64,000 bases of DNA from assembly GCA_041060555.1 (NCBI GenBank), contig JBEUDS010000008.1; one strand, 5' to 3'. Of the stretch, positions 1 to 9,421 are shown one piece after another; position 1 is the stretch's first letter; each line of letters begins with the position of its first letter. The DNA comes from CAUJIW01 sp963205175 (GTDB taxonomy: Bacteria > Pseudomonadota > Alphaproteobacteria > Sphingomonadales > Sphingomonadaceae). Made by a program: the position numbers and the translations under genes. The notes under the pieces are model-generated. The model had not been told where the DNA came from, made no database searches, and was given only the letters and a program-made list of their open reading frames with translations.

Positions 1-98
1 TGAACCGGCTTCTCCGAACCGGCAGGCCTGACCGGGCAACATCGCATACCCGGCAGCTATTGCCGGCAAGATCGGACACACAGATAGAGAAGCAACTG

Positions 99-128
99 GC
101 CGGCGGGGCATCAACCCGCCGGCTTTTC
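99..128 (+). terminator. Rho-independent terminator of an upstream gene
   Basis: A 9-bp GC stem (GCCGGCGGG / CCCGCCGGC) with a 7-nt loop is followed by TTTT on the plus strand. It suits a rightward gene ending before the window. The rest of bases 1-189 shows no gene. Confidence 0.75.
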
Positions 129-189
129 TCGTATCCCCGGATGAACCGCCCCCACCAAGAGAAGTCGAATGCCGGCGATGATCGAGGCT

Positions 190-1053
190 TCAGAGGTTGC
201 CGGGTGGCGGGATGGCCAGGACATCACGATCGGCGCTGCGAAGCACCTCCTCGGCGACACTGCCAAGAAACAGTTTCGCCAGTCCGCTCCGTCCCTGCGT
301 CCCCACGACGATCAAGCCGGCATCCACACGCGACGCCTCGGCCAGAATCTCGCTCGCCGCTCCCGTTTCACCGAAGCGCGCAACCTGCTCGACATTGTCC
401 AGCCCCGTGGACACACAGAATGCCGCCAGTGCGCGCCCGGCCTCCCGACGCTCCTCCTCAATGTAATACTCCCGGTCATCCGCCGGAATCGAATGACTCA
501 TGGCGAGCCGGATAGCAGGCGCATCAAAGACGTAGAGCATCGTTGTGAGGGCTGACTGAATGCAGTCCAGCTGCGTGAACCGGGTAACGGCGTTCCGCGC
601 ACAGTCTGAAAGGTCCGTAGTCAGCAACACACGACGATAGGCGCCCACCGGAAAGCTGTTGGCCATCAGCACCGGACACGCCACGGTACGAATCGTGCGT
701 TCAGCGGTGGTGCCGACAAACGCATCCTTGACCAGTTGCCGCTGGTGACGCCCGATCACCATCAGGTCCGGCGCCAGTTCCTCCGACGCGCCCACGATTC
801 CCGCGACCGGCTCGGCCACCGGCACCTGCCACCCACAGGCCAGTCCGTCGGTCTGCCGGAGCGTGGCGGCAAGCTCACCGAGCAACTGCTCCGCCATTGC
901 TCGCTGGTTGTCGATGGCGCGATGCGACTGCTCCTGGTCAACCACATGCACGAAGGCGAGGCTGGCGGAGAATTGCCGCGCGAGCAGGACCGCCCGCCGT
1001 AGCGTCCGATCGGAGCGCTCGGTAAAGTCCATCGCCACCATGATTGTCTTCAT
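190..1053 (-). CDS. Tandem universal stress protein (two UspA domains)
   Basis: This 287-residue cytoplasmic protein has two UspA folds in tandem, each opening with a beta strand typical of the family (KTIMVAMDFTERSD at the N-terminus, RRVLLTTDLSDCARN near residue 140). The second domain keeps the nucleotide-binding pattern GTQGRSG followed by a GS pair nine residues on (GSVAEEVLR). The first (GRHQRQ...VGTTAERT) is less canonical. I start at the ATG at 1053, preceded by a GGAAAAGG ribosome site; a longer frame to 1275 lacks one. It is divergent from the Kef-type antiporter. Such proteins protect cells in stress or non-growing states, but the exact role here is unknown. Confidence 0.9.
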   Translation of the reverse strand: MKTIMVAMDFTERSDRTLRRAVLLARQFSASLAFVHVVDQEQSHRAIDNQRAMAEQLLGELAATLRQTDGLACGWQVPVAEPVAGIVGASEELAPDLMVIGRHQRQLVKDAFVGTTAERTIRTVACPVLMANSFPVGAYRRVLLTTDLSDCARNAVTRFTQLDCIQSALTTMLYVFDAPAIRLAMSHSIPADDREYYIEEERREAGRALAAFCVSTGLDNVEQVARFGETGAASEILAEASRVDAGLIVVGTQGRSGLAKLFLGSVAEEVLRSADRDVLAIPPPGNL

Positions 1054-1361
1054 CGCATTCACCTTTTCCGCCGTGATCGCCCCGAGACACTCCGGCCCCC
1101 GATGTGTAATAGACTTTACGTGCGATGGCATTTGCAAGAGAAAGCGCTTCTGATGGCGCTCGGGGAAACGGCCCCTGGCCGGCATGCGACCACTCGACAG
1201 GCAATCGACACAGTGGCCGCCCGCGCCAACATCAGCAATGGAAGGTCCGCGATCATGACACCTGAGCGGAGACAAAATGTCGCGTCAACGCACCGGATGG
1301 ACACTACTCATCCGCATTGCGCGAGGGTGGTGGCAATGCAACAGGCGCACCGGACGCTCTG
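1054..1361. other. Intergenic region between uspA-like and kef-like genes
   Basis: This 308-base divergent region must hold both promoters. I see no convincing -35/-10 pair, operator or RNA structure. An in-frame TTG at 1317 could extend the downstream gene. Confidence 0.5.
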
Positions 1362-3083
1362 ATGGAAACACTGATTGCATCCGTATTTGGTGAAGTGGCG
1401 GTCCTGCTGGTCATGGCCGCGGCAGCCGGCTTTGTCGGCATCGCCCTTCGACAACCCCTCATCGTGAGTTTCATCGCAGTCGGCCTGATTGCCGGTCCGT
1501 CGGTCCTCGACATGGTGCGCTCCAATGACCAGATCGACCTGCTGTCCGAACTGGGCGTCGCCGTGCTGCTGTTTCTTGTCGGCATAAAGCTTGATGTGAA
1601 ACTCATCCGCTCACTTGGCGCGGTGTCGCTGCTCACCGGCCTCGGGCAGGTCGCGTTCACGTCTCTGTTCGGCTATCTGATCGGCCTCGCGCTCGGGCTG
1701 GGGCATATCGCCAGCCTTTATGTCGCCGTGGCGCTCACCTTCTCCTCGACGATCATCATCGTGAAGCTGCTGTCCGACAAGCGTGAAATCGACGCGCTCC
1801 ACGGACAGATCGCGCTCGGCTTCCTGATCGTGCAGGATATCGTCGTGGTCGTGGCAATGATCGCCCTGTCCGCCATCGGCATCGGTGCGACTGTCGACGG
1901 TCATGGCGGCGGATCAGTGCTTACCGTAGTCACCTCAGGCGTGGCGATGGTGGTACTGGTGACGCTGTTCGTGCGCTATGTCGCCGACCCGCTGACCGAG
2001 CGCCTGGCAAGCGCGCCCGAGCTGCTGGTCATCTTTGCCATCGCCCAGGCGGCCATGTTCGCGGCCATCGGCGATTCCGTCGGCCTGGGCAAGGAGGTCG
2101 GCGGCCTGCTGGCGGGCATCTCCCTCGCCTCGACGCCCTATCGCGAGACAATCGCCGCCCGGCTGGCCCCCCTGCGCGACTTCCTGCTGCTCTTCTTCTT
2201 CATTGCACTGGGCGCCACGCTCGACCTGTCGCTGCTGGGCACCCACATCGCGGGAGCTATCATCTTCTCGTTGTTCGTCCTGATCGGCAACCCGCTGATC
2301 GTTCTCGCGATCATGGGTGCCATGGGCTATCGCAAACGAACCGGCTTCCTCGCCGGCCTGACCGTGGCCCAGATCAGCGAATTCTCGCTGATCTTCGTCG
2401 CCATGGGAGTGTCCCTCGGCCATGTGGGGGAGGACGCGCTAGGACTTGTGACCATGGTGGGCCTCGTCACGATCGCCGCATCGACCTATATGATCACCTA
2501 CTCCCACCGGCTTTACGCGCTGTTCGAGCCCTTGCTGGGTGTATTCGAACGCAAGGGTACACCGCGCGAACCCAACGACCCAGGCGCGCATTATCATGAC
2601 GCCTACGGCGTCGTCATCTTCGGGCTGGGCCGGTTCGGCACCGCCATCGGCCTGCGCCTCGCGAAACGGGGCACCAGGGTGCTCGGCATCGATTTCAACC
2701 CCCTGGCCGTGCGACGATGGCGGACGCTGGGCCTGGATTGCGAGTTTGGCGACGCGACCGATCCCGAGTTCATGGCCGAGCTGCCGCTACAGCACGCGAC
2801 CTGGATCGTATCGACCATTCCGACGCACCCCACCGGCCTCAGCCATGAGGATACGCGAACAACATTGATCCAGCTGAGCCGGGCCATCGGGTTCCGCGGC
2901 GCCATCGCCGTGACCTCCCACAGCCGCCAGGACACTGCCACGCTTGAGGCTGCCGGCGCCGATATGGTGCTTGAGCCCTTCCAGGATGCCGCCGACCGCG
3001 CTGTCGAGCTGCTGTGTGGCGCCACGCCCGTGGAACGCACCAACATTCCGGCCATCGAGACCGAGGAAAAACCTCTCGCCTGA
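1362..3083 (+). CDS. Kef-type monovalent cation:proton antiporter with TrkA-N domain
   Basis: This 573-residue inner-membrane protein has about a dozen hydrophobic segments over residues 1-390 (Na+/H+ exchanger fold of the CPA2 family), then a cytosolic Rossmann domain with a nucleotide-binding fingerprint (VVIFGLGRFGTA, around residue 422, followed by an acidic Asp at the end of the next strand). This matches KefB/KefC/YbaL, which release K+ and acidify the cytoplasm under electrophile or stress control through the nucleotide domain. The start chosen is the ATG at 1362; an in-frame TTG at 1317 would add 15 residues. No KefF/KefG ancillary gene is adjacent. The exact ion is not determinable. 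Confidence 0.9.
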   Translation: METLIASVFGEVAVLLVMAAAAGFVGIALRQPLIVSFIAVGLIAGPSVLDMVRSNDQIDLLSELGVAVLLFLVGIKLDVKLIRSLGAVSLLTGLGQVAFTSLFGYLIGLALGLGHIASLYVAVALTFSSTIIIVKLLSDKREIDALHGQIALGFLIVQDIVVVVAMIALSAIGIGATVDGHGGGSVLTVVTSGVAMVVLVTLFVRYVADPLTERLASAPELLVIFAIAQAAMFAAIGDSVGLGKEVGGLLAGISLASTPYRETIAARLAPLRDFLLLFFFIALGATLDLSLLGTHIAGAIIFSLFVLIGNPLIVLAIMGAMGYRKRTGFLAGLTVAQISEFSLIFVAMGVSLGHVGEDALGLVTMVGLVTIAASTYMITYSHRLYALFEPLLGVFERKGTPREPNDPGAHYHDAYGVVIFGLGRFGTAIGLRLAKRGTRVLGIDFNPLAVRRWRTLGLDCEFGDATDPEFMAELPLQHATWIVSTIPTHPTGLSHEDTRTTLIQLSRAIGFRGAIAVTSHSRQDTATLEAAGADMVLEPFQDAADRAVELLCGATPVERTNIPAIETEEKPLA

Positions 3084-3141
3084 GGTCCGCGTCGCTGCGG
3101 ATGGCGTGTCGCCCCCCCGACGCGCGACTTCGAGGCGACGC

Positions 3142-3174
3142 AAAAGCCCCTCCCCGGTGGCGCCGGAGAGGGGC
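3142..3174 (-). terminator. Terminator of katG
   Basis: GCCCCTC / GAGGGGC arms with an inner CCGG / CCGG stem are followed on the minus strand by TTTTGCG. It lies just past the katG stop and also faces the end of the antiporter gene. Confidence 0.75.
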
Positions 3175-3198
3175 AGGGTAACGGCAACGACAGACGGG

Positions 3199-5361
3199 TC
3201 AGGCCAGATCGAAGCGATCGGCGTTCATCACCTTGGTCCAGGCCGCGACGAAATCAGCGACGAACTTCTCCCGCGCGTCGTCCTGGGCATAAACCTCGGC
3301 ATAGGCCCGCAGGATCGAGTTGGAGCCGAAGGTCAGGTCAAGGTCGGTCGCCGTCCACTTCACCGCGCCGGTCTTGCGATCCCGAATTTCGTAGAGGCCA
3401 TTGCCCGCCGGCGCCCATGTGTAGGCCATGTCGGTCAGGTTGACGAAGAAGTCGGTGGTCAGTGCGCCGACCCGGTCGGTGAACACACCATGCCGGCTGC
3501 CGCCATGGTTGGTGCCCAGCACCCGCATGCCGCCCACCAGCACCGTCATCTCCGGCGCCGTCAGCCCCATCAACTGGGTGCGATCGAGCATCAGTTCGGC
3601 GGCACTGACCGTGTAGTCCTTCTTCAGCCAGTTGCGGTAGCCATCGTGAATCGGCTCCAGCGGCGCGAAGCTCTCGGCATCGGTCATCGCGTCGGTGGCG
3701 TCGCCACGACCCGGCGCGAACGGCACCGTGACCGGCACGCCGGCGGCCTTTGCCGCCTGCTCGATACCGACATTGCCGGCCAGCACGATGACGTCGGCCA
3801 CGCTGGCGCCAGCCGCCGCGGCAATCGGTTCCAGCACCCCCAGCACCCTGGCCAGACGCGCGGGCTCATTGCCCGCCCAGTCCTTCTGGGGTGCCAGCCG
3901 GATACGGGCGCCATTGGCACCGCCGCGCATGTCGGAACCGCGGAAGGTCCGCGCGCTGTCCCAGGCGGTGGCCACCATGTCACCGATGGTCAGGCCACTG
4001 GCGGCGATCTTCGCCTTCACTGCCGCGACATCGTAACCGGTCGACCCCGCCGGCACCGGATCTTGCCAGATCAGATCCTCCGCCGGCACGTCCGGGCCGA
4101 TGTATCGCGCCTTTGGCCCCATGTCGCGATGGGTCAGCTTGAACCACGCACGGGCGAACACTTCGGAGAAATAGGCCGGATCCTTATAGAAACGCTCGGA
4201 AATCGCGCGATAGGCCGGATCCTTGATCATCGCCATGTCGGCATCGGTCATGATCGGGTTGTAACGGATCGACGGGTCTTCGACATCGACCGGCTTGTCC
4301 TCCTCGCGGATATTGACCGGCTCCCATTGCCAGGCACCCGCCGGGCTCTTCCTGAGTTCCCAGTCGTAGGTGAACAGCAGGTAGAAATAGCCATTGTCCC
4401 ACTTGGTCGGGTGCGTGGTCCAGGTGCCCTCGATCCCGCTGGTAATGGTGTCGCGCCCCATGCCCTTGCCGCCGGGGTTCTTCCATCCCAGCCCCTGCTG
4501 GTCGACCGATGCCCCTTCCGGGTCGGGGCCCAGCCGCGACGCATCACCATTGCCATGACACTTGCCGACGGTATGGCCGCCGGCGGTCAACGCGACGGTC
4601 TCCTCATCGTTCATTGCCATGCGGGCGAAGGTCACCCGCACCGCCTGTGCCGTCTTGAGCGGATCAGGTTTGCCGTTGACGCCTTCGGGATTGACGTAGA
4701 TGAGGCCCATCTGGACAGCGGCCAGCGGGTTCTCCAGCGAGGCTTCATCCTCGCTTTCGTAGCGATCCTTGGCCAGCCATTCCTTCTCCGACCCCCAGTA
4801 GACATCCTTCTCAGGGTGCCAGATATCCGGGCGGCCGAACGCGAAGCCATAGGTTTTCAGACCCATGGTTTCATAGGCGATGGTGCCGGCCAGCACGATC
4901 AGGTCCGCCCAGCTCACCTTGTTGCCGTACTTCTTCTTGATCGGCCACAGCAGGCGCCGGGCCTTGTCGAGGCTGACGTTGTCGGGCCACGAATTGATCG
5001 GCGCGAAGCGCTGGTTGCCGGTGCCGCCGCCGCCGCGGCCATCGGCGATGCGATAGGTGCCCGCGGCATGCCATGACATGCGGATCATCAAGCCGCCATA
5101 ATGACCCCAATCAGCCGGCCACCAGGCCTGGCTGTCGGTCATCAGTGCGCGCATGTCCTGTTTCAGGGCCTCGAAGTCCAGCTTCTTGACTTCTTCCCGA
5201 TAATTGAAATCCGCACCCAGCGGATTGGTCTTGGTGTCGTGCTGGTGCAGGATGTCGAGGTTCAGCGCATTGGGCCACCAGTCCATCGTGGACATGCCGG
5301 CGGCCGTATTGCCGCCATGCATCACCGGACATTTGCCGCCGGTCGACTTCATCTCGCTCAT
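3199..5361 (-). CDS. katG: Catalase-peroxidase KatG
   Basis: This 720-residue haem enzyme destroys H2O2 by catalase and broad peroxidase activity. The N-terminal active domain shows the distal triad Arg94, Trp97, His98 (RMSWHAAGTYR) and the proximal haem ligand His263 (AGGHTVGKCHGNG). The Met-Tyr-Trp covalent adduct expected in the family is represented by Trp97, Tyr222 and Met248. A second, haem-less peroxidase-like domain follows, as usual. The ATG at 5361 has a strong GGGAGAAGG ribosome site; a GTG frame reaching 5397 is less likely. No OxyR gene is adjacent. The upstream 213 bases are AT-rich and share 14 bases with a catabolic operator (see findings). Confidence 0.98.
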   Translation of the reverse strand: MSEMKSTGGKCPVMHGGNTAAGMSTMDWWPNALNLDILHQHDTKTNPLGADFNYREEVKKLDFEALKQDMRALMTDSQAWWPADWGHYGGLMIRMSWHAAGTYRIADGRGGGGTGNQRFAPINSWPDNVSLDKARRLLWPIKKKYGNKVSWADLIVLAGTIAYETMGLKTYGFAFGRPDIWHPEKDVYWGSEKEWLAKDRYESEDEASLENPLAAVQMGLIYVNPEGVNGKPDPLKTAQAVRVTFARMAMNDEETVALTAGGHTVGKCHGNGDASRLGPDPEGASVDQQGLGWKNPGGKGMGRDTITSGIEGTWTTHPTKWDNGYFYLLFTYDWELRKSPAGAWQWEPVNIREEDKPVDVEDPSIRYNPIMTDADMAMIKDPAYRAISERFYKDPAYFSEVFARAWFKLTHRDMGPKARYIGPDVPAEDLIWQDPVPAGSTGYDVAAVKAKIAASGLTIGDMVATAWDSARTFRGSDMRGGANGARIRLAPQKDWAGNEPARLARVLGVLEPIAAAAGASVADVIVLAGNVGIEQAAKAAGVPVTVPFAPGRGDATDAMTDAESFAPLEPIHDGYRNWLKKDYTVSAAELMLDRTQLMGLTAPEMTVLVGGMRVLGTNHGGSRHGVFTDRVGALTTDFFVNLTDMAYTWAPAGNGLYEIRDRKTGAVKWTATDLDLTFGSNSILRAYAEVYAQDDAREKFVADFVAAWTKVMNADRFDLA

Positions 5362-5574
5362 GTGCCTTCTCCCTTGCCAAACCGGATCCACTGTCACCGG
5401 GCTGTTGCGTGTAAAGCGATGGTAGGAAGAAGCATTTGATTGGTAAAATTAATTATTAAAGTCTCTGTAATCGCCTCGGTGAATTTATAATACCTGGAAC
5501 CAATAGCTTCTCACTGCTAGGGCGTGATGGCAAGGAGCCGTCGCACGCGACCAGGCCGATGGTCTGGGTCCGCC

Positions 5575-6279
5575 TCAGGACGGCCGCGCCGGCGGCTCAT
5601 AGGGTGGAATCTTCTCGAAAACGCTGTCCGGCGTCGCCAGCATCGCCTGATACTGCGCCTCCGGGTACTGGAGATGCGGCCGGGCGGGGTCAAACGCCGG
5701 CTGCGGTACCGGCGACGGCCCGGCATAGGGCGCCGGCGCCAGCATTGTCGCTGCCTCGGCCTCCGAGATCGCCAGCCGGTCCAGCATCGCCTGGTCGACC
5801 CAGACGGCGGGGTCGAGCGTGCGATAGGAGGTGGCGATTTCCAGTGTCATGTTCTCCGGCCCGGCGAAATACAGCGACTTGCAGAAGCCATGGTCGATCG
5901 GGCCGATGATCGGCACGCCATGGCTGCGCACGCGGTCACGCATCGCCAGCAGCGCGGCCTCGTCGGGCACGTGGAAAGCGACATGCTGCAACACGCCCGG
6001 CGCGCAGGGGATTTCGCCCCGGCCGGCGTGGGTCACGCCCATGGTGGTGGGAATCTTCTCGCCGCCGGGCACATAGACCAGCGAGAACAGGCTGTTGTCG
6101 TTCATGCGCAGGAAGGCGTGGATGGCGCCTTCGACGCCGTGCATCTCGAAGATCGCCACCAGCGGAAAACCGAGCACCTGGGTGAAGAACTCCAGCTGCT
6201 TCTTCATGTCGCCGGCCATGAAGGCGATGTGATGCACGCCGTCGGGATGCTGGCCATCGGGATGCGGGGTCGTGGTCAT
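5575..6279 (-). CDS. VOC-family metalloprotein (glyoxalase/extradiol dioxygenase fold), copy 1
   Basis: This 234-residue protein has two betaalphabetabetabeta modules of the vicinal oxygen chelate superfamily. Likely metal ligands are His in VHHIAFMAGD (about residue 16), His in LQHVAFHVPD and Glu in MTLEIA, the usual 2-His-1-carboxylate set. The last 70 residues are a Pro/Ala-rich tail outside the fold. It is the last gene of a crotonase-ligase-VOC operon, 49 bases after the ligase. VOC enzymes include ring-cleaving dioxygenases, isomerases and lyases; the sequence does not say which. Context argues for a catabolic step. Confidence 0.8.
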   Translation of the reverse strand: MTTTPHPDGQHPDGVHHIAFMAGDMKKQLEFFTQVLGFPLVAIFEMHGVEGAIHAFLRMNDNSLFSLVYVPGGEKIPTTMGVTHAGRGEIPCAPGVLQHVAFHVPDEAALLAMRDRVRSHGVPIIGPIDHGFCKSLYFAGPENMTLEIATSYRTLDPAVWVDQAMLDRLAISEAEAATMLAPAPYAGPSPVPQPAFDPARPHLQYPEAQYQAMLATPDSVFEKIPPYEPPARPS

Positions 6280-6328
6280 CGCGTTGTCCTCCTTGATTCA
6301 GGTGTCGGTCCCGGTTCGCCGTGCGGTC

Positions 6329-7894
6329 TCAGCCGGCGCGGGCAAGCTCCCGCAGCTTGTTCTTGGCCACCTTGTTCAGCTCCGCGCGCGGAAACTCGTC
6401 CAGGAAGCGGATGTCCGCCGGCACCTTGAAGCCGGCCAGCTGGTCCCGGCAGGCGGCGTCGATCGCCGCGCGCAGCACGTCGGTTGGGCTGTCGGCGCGC
6501 ACGAAGGCCACCGGCACTTCGTCCAGCATCGGGTGCGGCCGGCCGACCACCGCGGCCTCGCGCACGCCGGCGACGCCGACAATGACGGCCTCGATTTCCG
6601 AGGCCGCGACATTTTCCGCGCCGACCTTCAGCATGTCCTTGGCGCGATCGGCGAAGCGCAGATGGCCCTCGGCGATCTGGTAGACCCGGTCGCCGGTGTC
6701 GAACCAGCCCTCGGCATCGAAGCTCGCCGCCGTCGCCGCCGGGTCGTTGAGATATTCCAGAAACAGCGCCCGCCCGCGCGGACCGCGAATCTTGAGCAGG
6801 CCGGTCTCGCCACGCGCGACAGGCGCGCCATCGGGGCCGACGATCTTCAGCTCATACTCCGGCGCCGGCATCCCCATCGACATCGGCGGCGCCGGCAGCT
6901 GCGGCGGCGTGTAGGTGCCGTGGGTCACCGTCTCGGTCATGCCCCAGGCGCCGACGATGGTAAGGCCGAACAGCGCCTCCAGGCCGCCGATGTTGGCGGC
7001 ACCGACATTCCAGTGGCGATAGCGGTGGTCGGCCGGCACGTCCTGGCCGGCAAGCGCCTGCAGCGCGAAGGGAATCACATTGCCCCAGGTGCAGCCGTGC
7101 TTCAGCGCCACCGGCCAGAAACGGCTGGCGGAAAATTTCGGCTGCAGCACCATCCGTCCGCCCGACCACAACACCGGGAAGTGCCCCCAGCTCATCGCGT
7201 TGGTGTGGCACAGCGGCGTGAACACCAGCGCGCAATCGTCGGCGCCAAGCTGGTTGTGCGCCGCGCCAATCTGGCCACCCCACAGCACGTTGCCATGGGT
7301 CCACACCACGCCCTTGGGCCGCGAGGTGGTGCCGGAGGTATATTGCACCGACACCGGCGTCATCGGGTCGAAGGTGCCGGTCTCGATCGTGGCGCCATTA
7401 CCGGCGAGGTCGGCGAAGTCGAGGATGCCGGCGGCCGGCGCGACCACGGGAGTATCGGCGGGAGTATCGGTGGACGGGATCTGGGCGACCCAGTCCAGCC
7501 GGGCGCCGGTCTGGGCCAGAACATCGAGATAGGCGCTCTCGACGATTGCCGCCCGCGCGCCGGAGTGGCTGATGAAATAGGCCAGTTCCTTCGCCGCCGA
7601 GCGCGGGTTGGTGGTCACCACGACAACGCCGAGCATGGCGCAGGCATGCCAGGTCAGCAGGAACTCGGGGCAGTTGCCGGCATGCAGCAGCAGCAGGTCG
7701 CCCGGCGCCAGGCCGCGGTCGCGCAGGCCGGCGGCGAGATCGCGCGCCTGGCCGTAAAACTGCGTGTAGCTCCAGACGCGCGGGCTGCCGGTGAACGGCT
7801 CCCATGCCAGAAACGGCGCGTCCGGCCGGCGGTCCGCCTGCGCGCGCAGCAGCCAGGGCACGTCCTTGCCGGCGAACGGGTCGAGACCGGCCAT
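6329..7894 (-). CDS. AMP-forming acyl-CoA/acid-CoA ligase, copy 1
   Basis: This 521-residue ANL-superfamily enzyme activates a carboxylic acid with ATP and then loads CoA. The P-loop motif is YTSGTTSRPKGV (about residue 186), the hinge motif is DTGDRVYQ, followed by GAENVAASEIE. The C-terminal catalytic lysine is in ELNKVAKNKLREL. Length is typical for acyl-CoA synthetases. It starts 4 bases after the crotonase stop, so the two are translated from one mRNA. Substrate class is unclear; the region carries two more such ligases, so each probably serves a different intermediate. Confidence 0.9.
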   Translation of the reverse strand: MAGLDPFAGKDVPWLLRAQADRRPDAPFLAWEPFTGSPRVWSYTQFYGQARDLAAGLRDRGLAPGDLLLLHAGNCPEFLLTWHACAMLGVVVVTTNPRSAAKELAYFISHSGARAAIVESAYLDVLAQTGARLDWVAQIPSTDTPADTPVVAPAAGILDFADLAGNGATIETGTFDPMTPVSVQYTSGTTSRPKGVVWTHGNVLWGGQIGAAHNQLGADDCALVFTPLCHTNAMSWGHFPVLWSGGRMVLQPKFSASRFWPVALKHGCTWGNVIPFALQALAGQDVPADHRYRHWNVGAANIGGLEALFGLTIVGAWGMTETVTHGTYTPPQLPAPPMSMGMPAPEYELKIVGPDGAPVARGETGLLKIRGPRGRALFLEYLNDPAATAASFDAEGWFDTGDRVYQIAEGHLRFADRAKDMLKVGAENVAASEIEAVIVGVAGVREAAVVGRPHPMLDEVPVAFVRADSPTDVLRAAIDAACRDQLAGFKVPADIRFLDEFPRAELNKVAKNKLRELARAG

Positions 7895-7898
7895 GGTG

Positions 7899-8756
7899 TC
7901 AGCGACCGTTGAAAACCGGCTGGTACGCCGCCGGGTCGGGGTTGGCGAGCCACATGGCGAGCGCGTTGCGCACGTCCTCGCTGTGGATCACCTTGTTCAG
8001 CTCCTCCTGCTCGCGGGCGAAGAAGTCGAGCTGGCCCTGGCTGGTGCCGAAGCCCACCAGCGCCTTGACGCCGCGCAGCGCCAGCGGCGCGCGGCCGGCC
8101 ATGTTGGCAACGAAGGCGGCGACGTCGGCCTCGTAGGTCGCTGGCGGGTAGAGGCGGGAAATCAGGCCGATCCCGAGTGCCGTGGCCGGCGCCATGAACT
8201 CGCCGTGCAGCAGCACGTCGAGGGCGCGGGCCCGGCCGAGCAGGCGGACGCAGTGCCAGGCACCGCCGCCGCCGGGCACCAGGCCGAAGCTGGTCTGCGG
8301 CAGGGCGAAGGTCGCCTCCGGGTGGTCCATCATCAGCCGGAAATCGAACGACAGCGAGAATTCGCAGCCGCCGCCGCCGACCACGCCGTTGATGGCGGCC
8401 ACCGTCACCGCGCGCAGATTCTGGATGCGCAGCGCCAGCTGGTGGATGCTGCTGACCAGCTCGGGGATCTGCTGGTAGATTTCCAGCATTTCCTCCGCCG
8501 CCGAGCGGCCGCCGACCTCGACCTCGCGGGTGCCCTCGGCATAGGCCTGCATCTCGGTCAGGTCCATCCAGCGCAGGAACACGCCATTTTCGCCGGTGAC
8601 GACGAACACCCGCACATCCGCGTCGTTCTCGATGTCGGTCAGCAGATGGTGCAGCTCGGCGAGCATCCGGGAATTGAGCGTCTGCAATGGCGGATTGCTC
8701 ATCCGGCATTGCAGCACATGACCATCGCGGCTGATGTTGAGATGGCGGTACTGCAT
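7899..8756 (-). CDS. Crotonase-family enoyl-CoA hydratase/isomerase with altered active site
   Basis: This 285-residue crotonase-fold protein is first in an operon with a ligase and a VOC protein. The GGGGCEFSLSFD segment keeps one catalytic Glu (Glu132). The second position is Gln154 (LPQTSFGLVPGGGG) where hydratases carry Glu, and the oxyanion-hole motif normally reading (A/S)AGxD(L/I) is LRWMDL (Trp63). These changes point away from a plain hydratase and toward an isomerase, hydrolase or C-C lyase variant. The ATG at 8756 follows a GGGAGGA ribosome site; the GTG nine codons upstream would sit inside it. An operator copy lies at 8856-8870. Confidence 0.85.
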   Translation of the reverse strand: MQYRHLNISRDGHVLQCRMSNPPLQTLNSRMLAELHHLLTDIENDADVRVFVVTGENGVFLRWMDLTEMQAYAEGTREVEVGGRSAAEEMLEIYQQIPELVSSIHQLALRIQNLRAVTVAAINGVVGGGGCEFSLSFDFRLMMDHPEATFALPQTSFGLVPGGGGAWHCVRLLGRARALDVLLHGEFMAPATALGIGLISRLYPPATYEADVAAFVANMAGRAPLALRGVKALVGFGTSQGQLDFFAREQEELNKVIHSEDVRNALAMWLANPDPAAYQPVFNGR

Positions 8757-8855
8757 CGCGAATTCGTCCTCCCTCGAAAGCACCGCAGTCCGGGGTTATG
8801 CGTTGTCCGATCCGGCCCGGCACCGGCGACGACAGTCACCCCGGCGCTTCTTAAT

Positions 8856-8870
8856 GTCAATTAATTTTAC
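8856..8870. promoter_or_regulatory. Catabolic operator copy 1 (GTMAA-N5-TTKAC)
   Basis: GTCAA-ttaat-TTTAC in an AT-rich spot of an otherwise GC-rich divergent promoter region, between the crotonase operon (leftward) and the HbpS-like gene (rightward). Same arm sequence and 5-base spacing as five other copies in this region. Confidence 0.65.
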
Positions 8871-8971
8871 CATTTTGTTGTTGGCGTGACCGGGGTGATC
8901 TGGCTACGGTCGACGTTGCGGGCAGGCATGGTGATTGCCCCGATTATTAATACGGGACAGAAAGTGGAACG

Positions 8972-9400
8972 ATGGCGCTGACGCTGACGACGCAGGTGAT
9001 TTCCAACGAACTGGCGGAGGCGCTGATGGCCGGCGCGGCGGCCAAGGCCGAGGCGATGGGCGTGCCGATGTGCATCGCCATCGTTGATCCCGCCGGCGTG
9101 CTGGTCCAGTTCAAACGCATGGACCGCGCACCGCTGCTCAGCGTCGGCATCGCCCAGGACAAGGCCTACACCGCCGTCTCCTTCGGCATGCCCAGCCACG
9201 AGTGGCACGATTTCATCAAGAACGATCCGCCGCTGCTGCATGGCATTGTCCATACCCCCCGCCTGGTGGTGTTCGGGGGTGGCTATCCGGTGAAGGTGGA
9301 CGGTGCCGTGGTCGGCGGCATCGGCGTCAGCGGCGGCCATTACAGCCACGACATGGAGGTCGCGCAGGCGGCCCTGGCGGCGGCGGGGCTGGCCGGCTAG
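8972..9400 (+). CDS. HbpS/GlcG-family haem-binding-like protein
   Basis: This 142-residue protein is of the GlcG/HbpS family: a single alpha/beta domain with the conserved IAIVDPAGVLVQFKRMD and the glycine-rich GAVVGGIGVSGG near the C-terminus. There is no signal peptide, so it is cytosolic. Family members often sit beside catabolic operons; some bind haem, others (PduO C-terminal type) have accessory or unknown roles. It faces away from the crotonase operon across an operator copy, so it is probably co-regulated. The biochemical role is not inferable. Confidence 0.85.
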   Translation: MALTLTTQVISNELAEALMAGAAAKAEAMGVPMCIAIVDPAGVLVQFKRMDRAPLLSVGIAQDKAYTAVSFGMPSHEWHDFIKNDPPLLHGIVHTPRLVVFGGGYPVKVDGAVVGGIGVSGGHYSHDMEVAQAALAAAGLAG

Positions 9401-9421
9401 ACGCGGTCAAGTCCGCAGTCT

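Noticed and set aside
2944..5076. 710-codon open frame opposite katG
   Set aside because: It lies wholly antisense to a clearly real katG, has an Arg/His/Gly-rich composition typical of GC-rich shadow frames and no recognisable domain.
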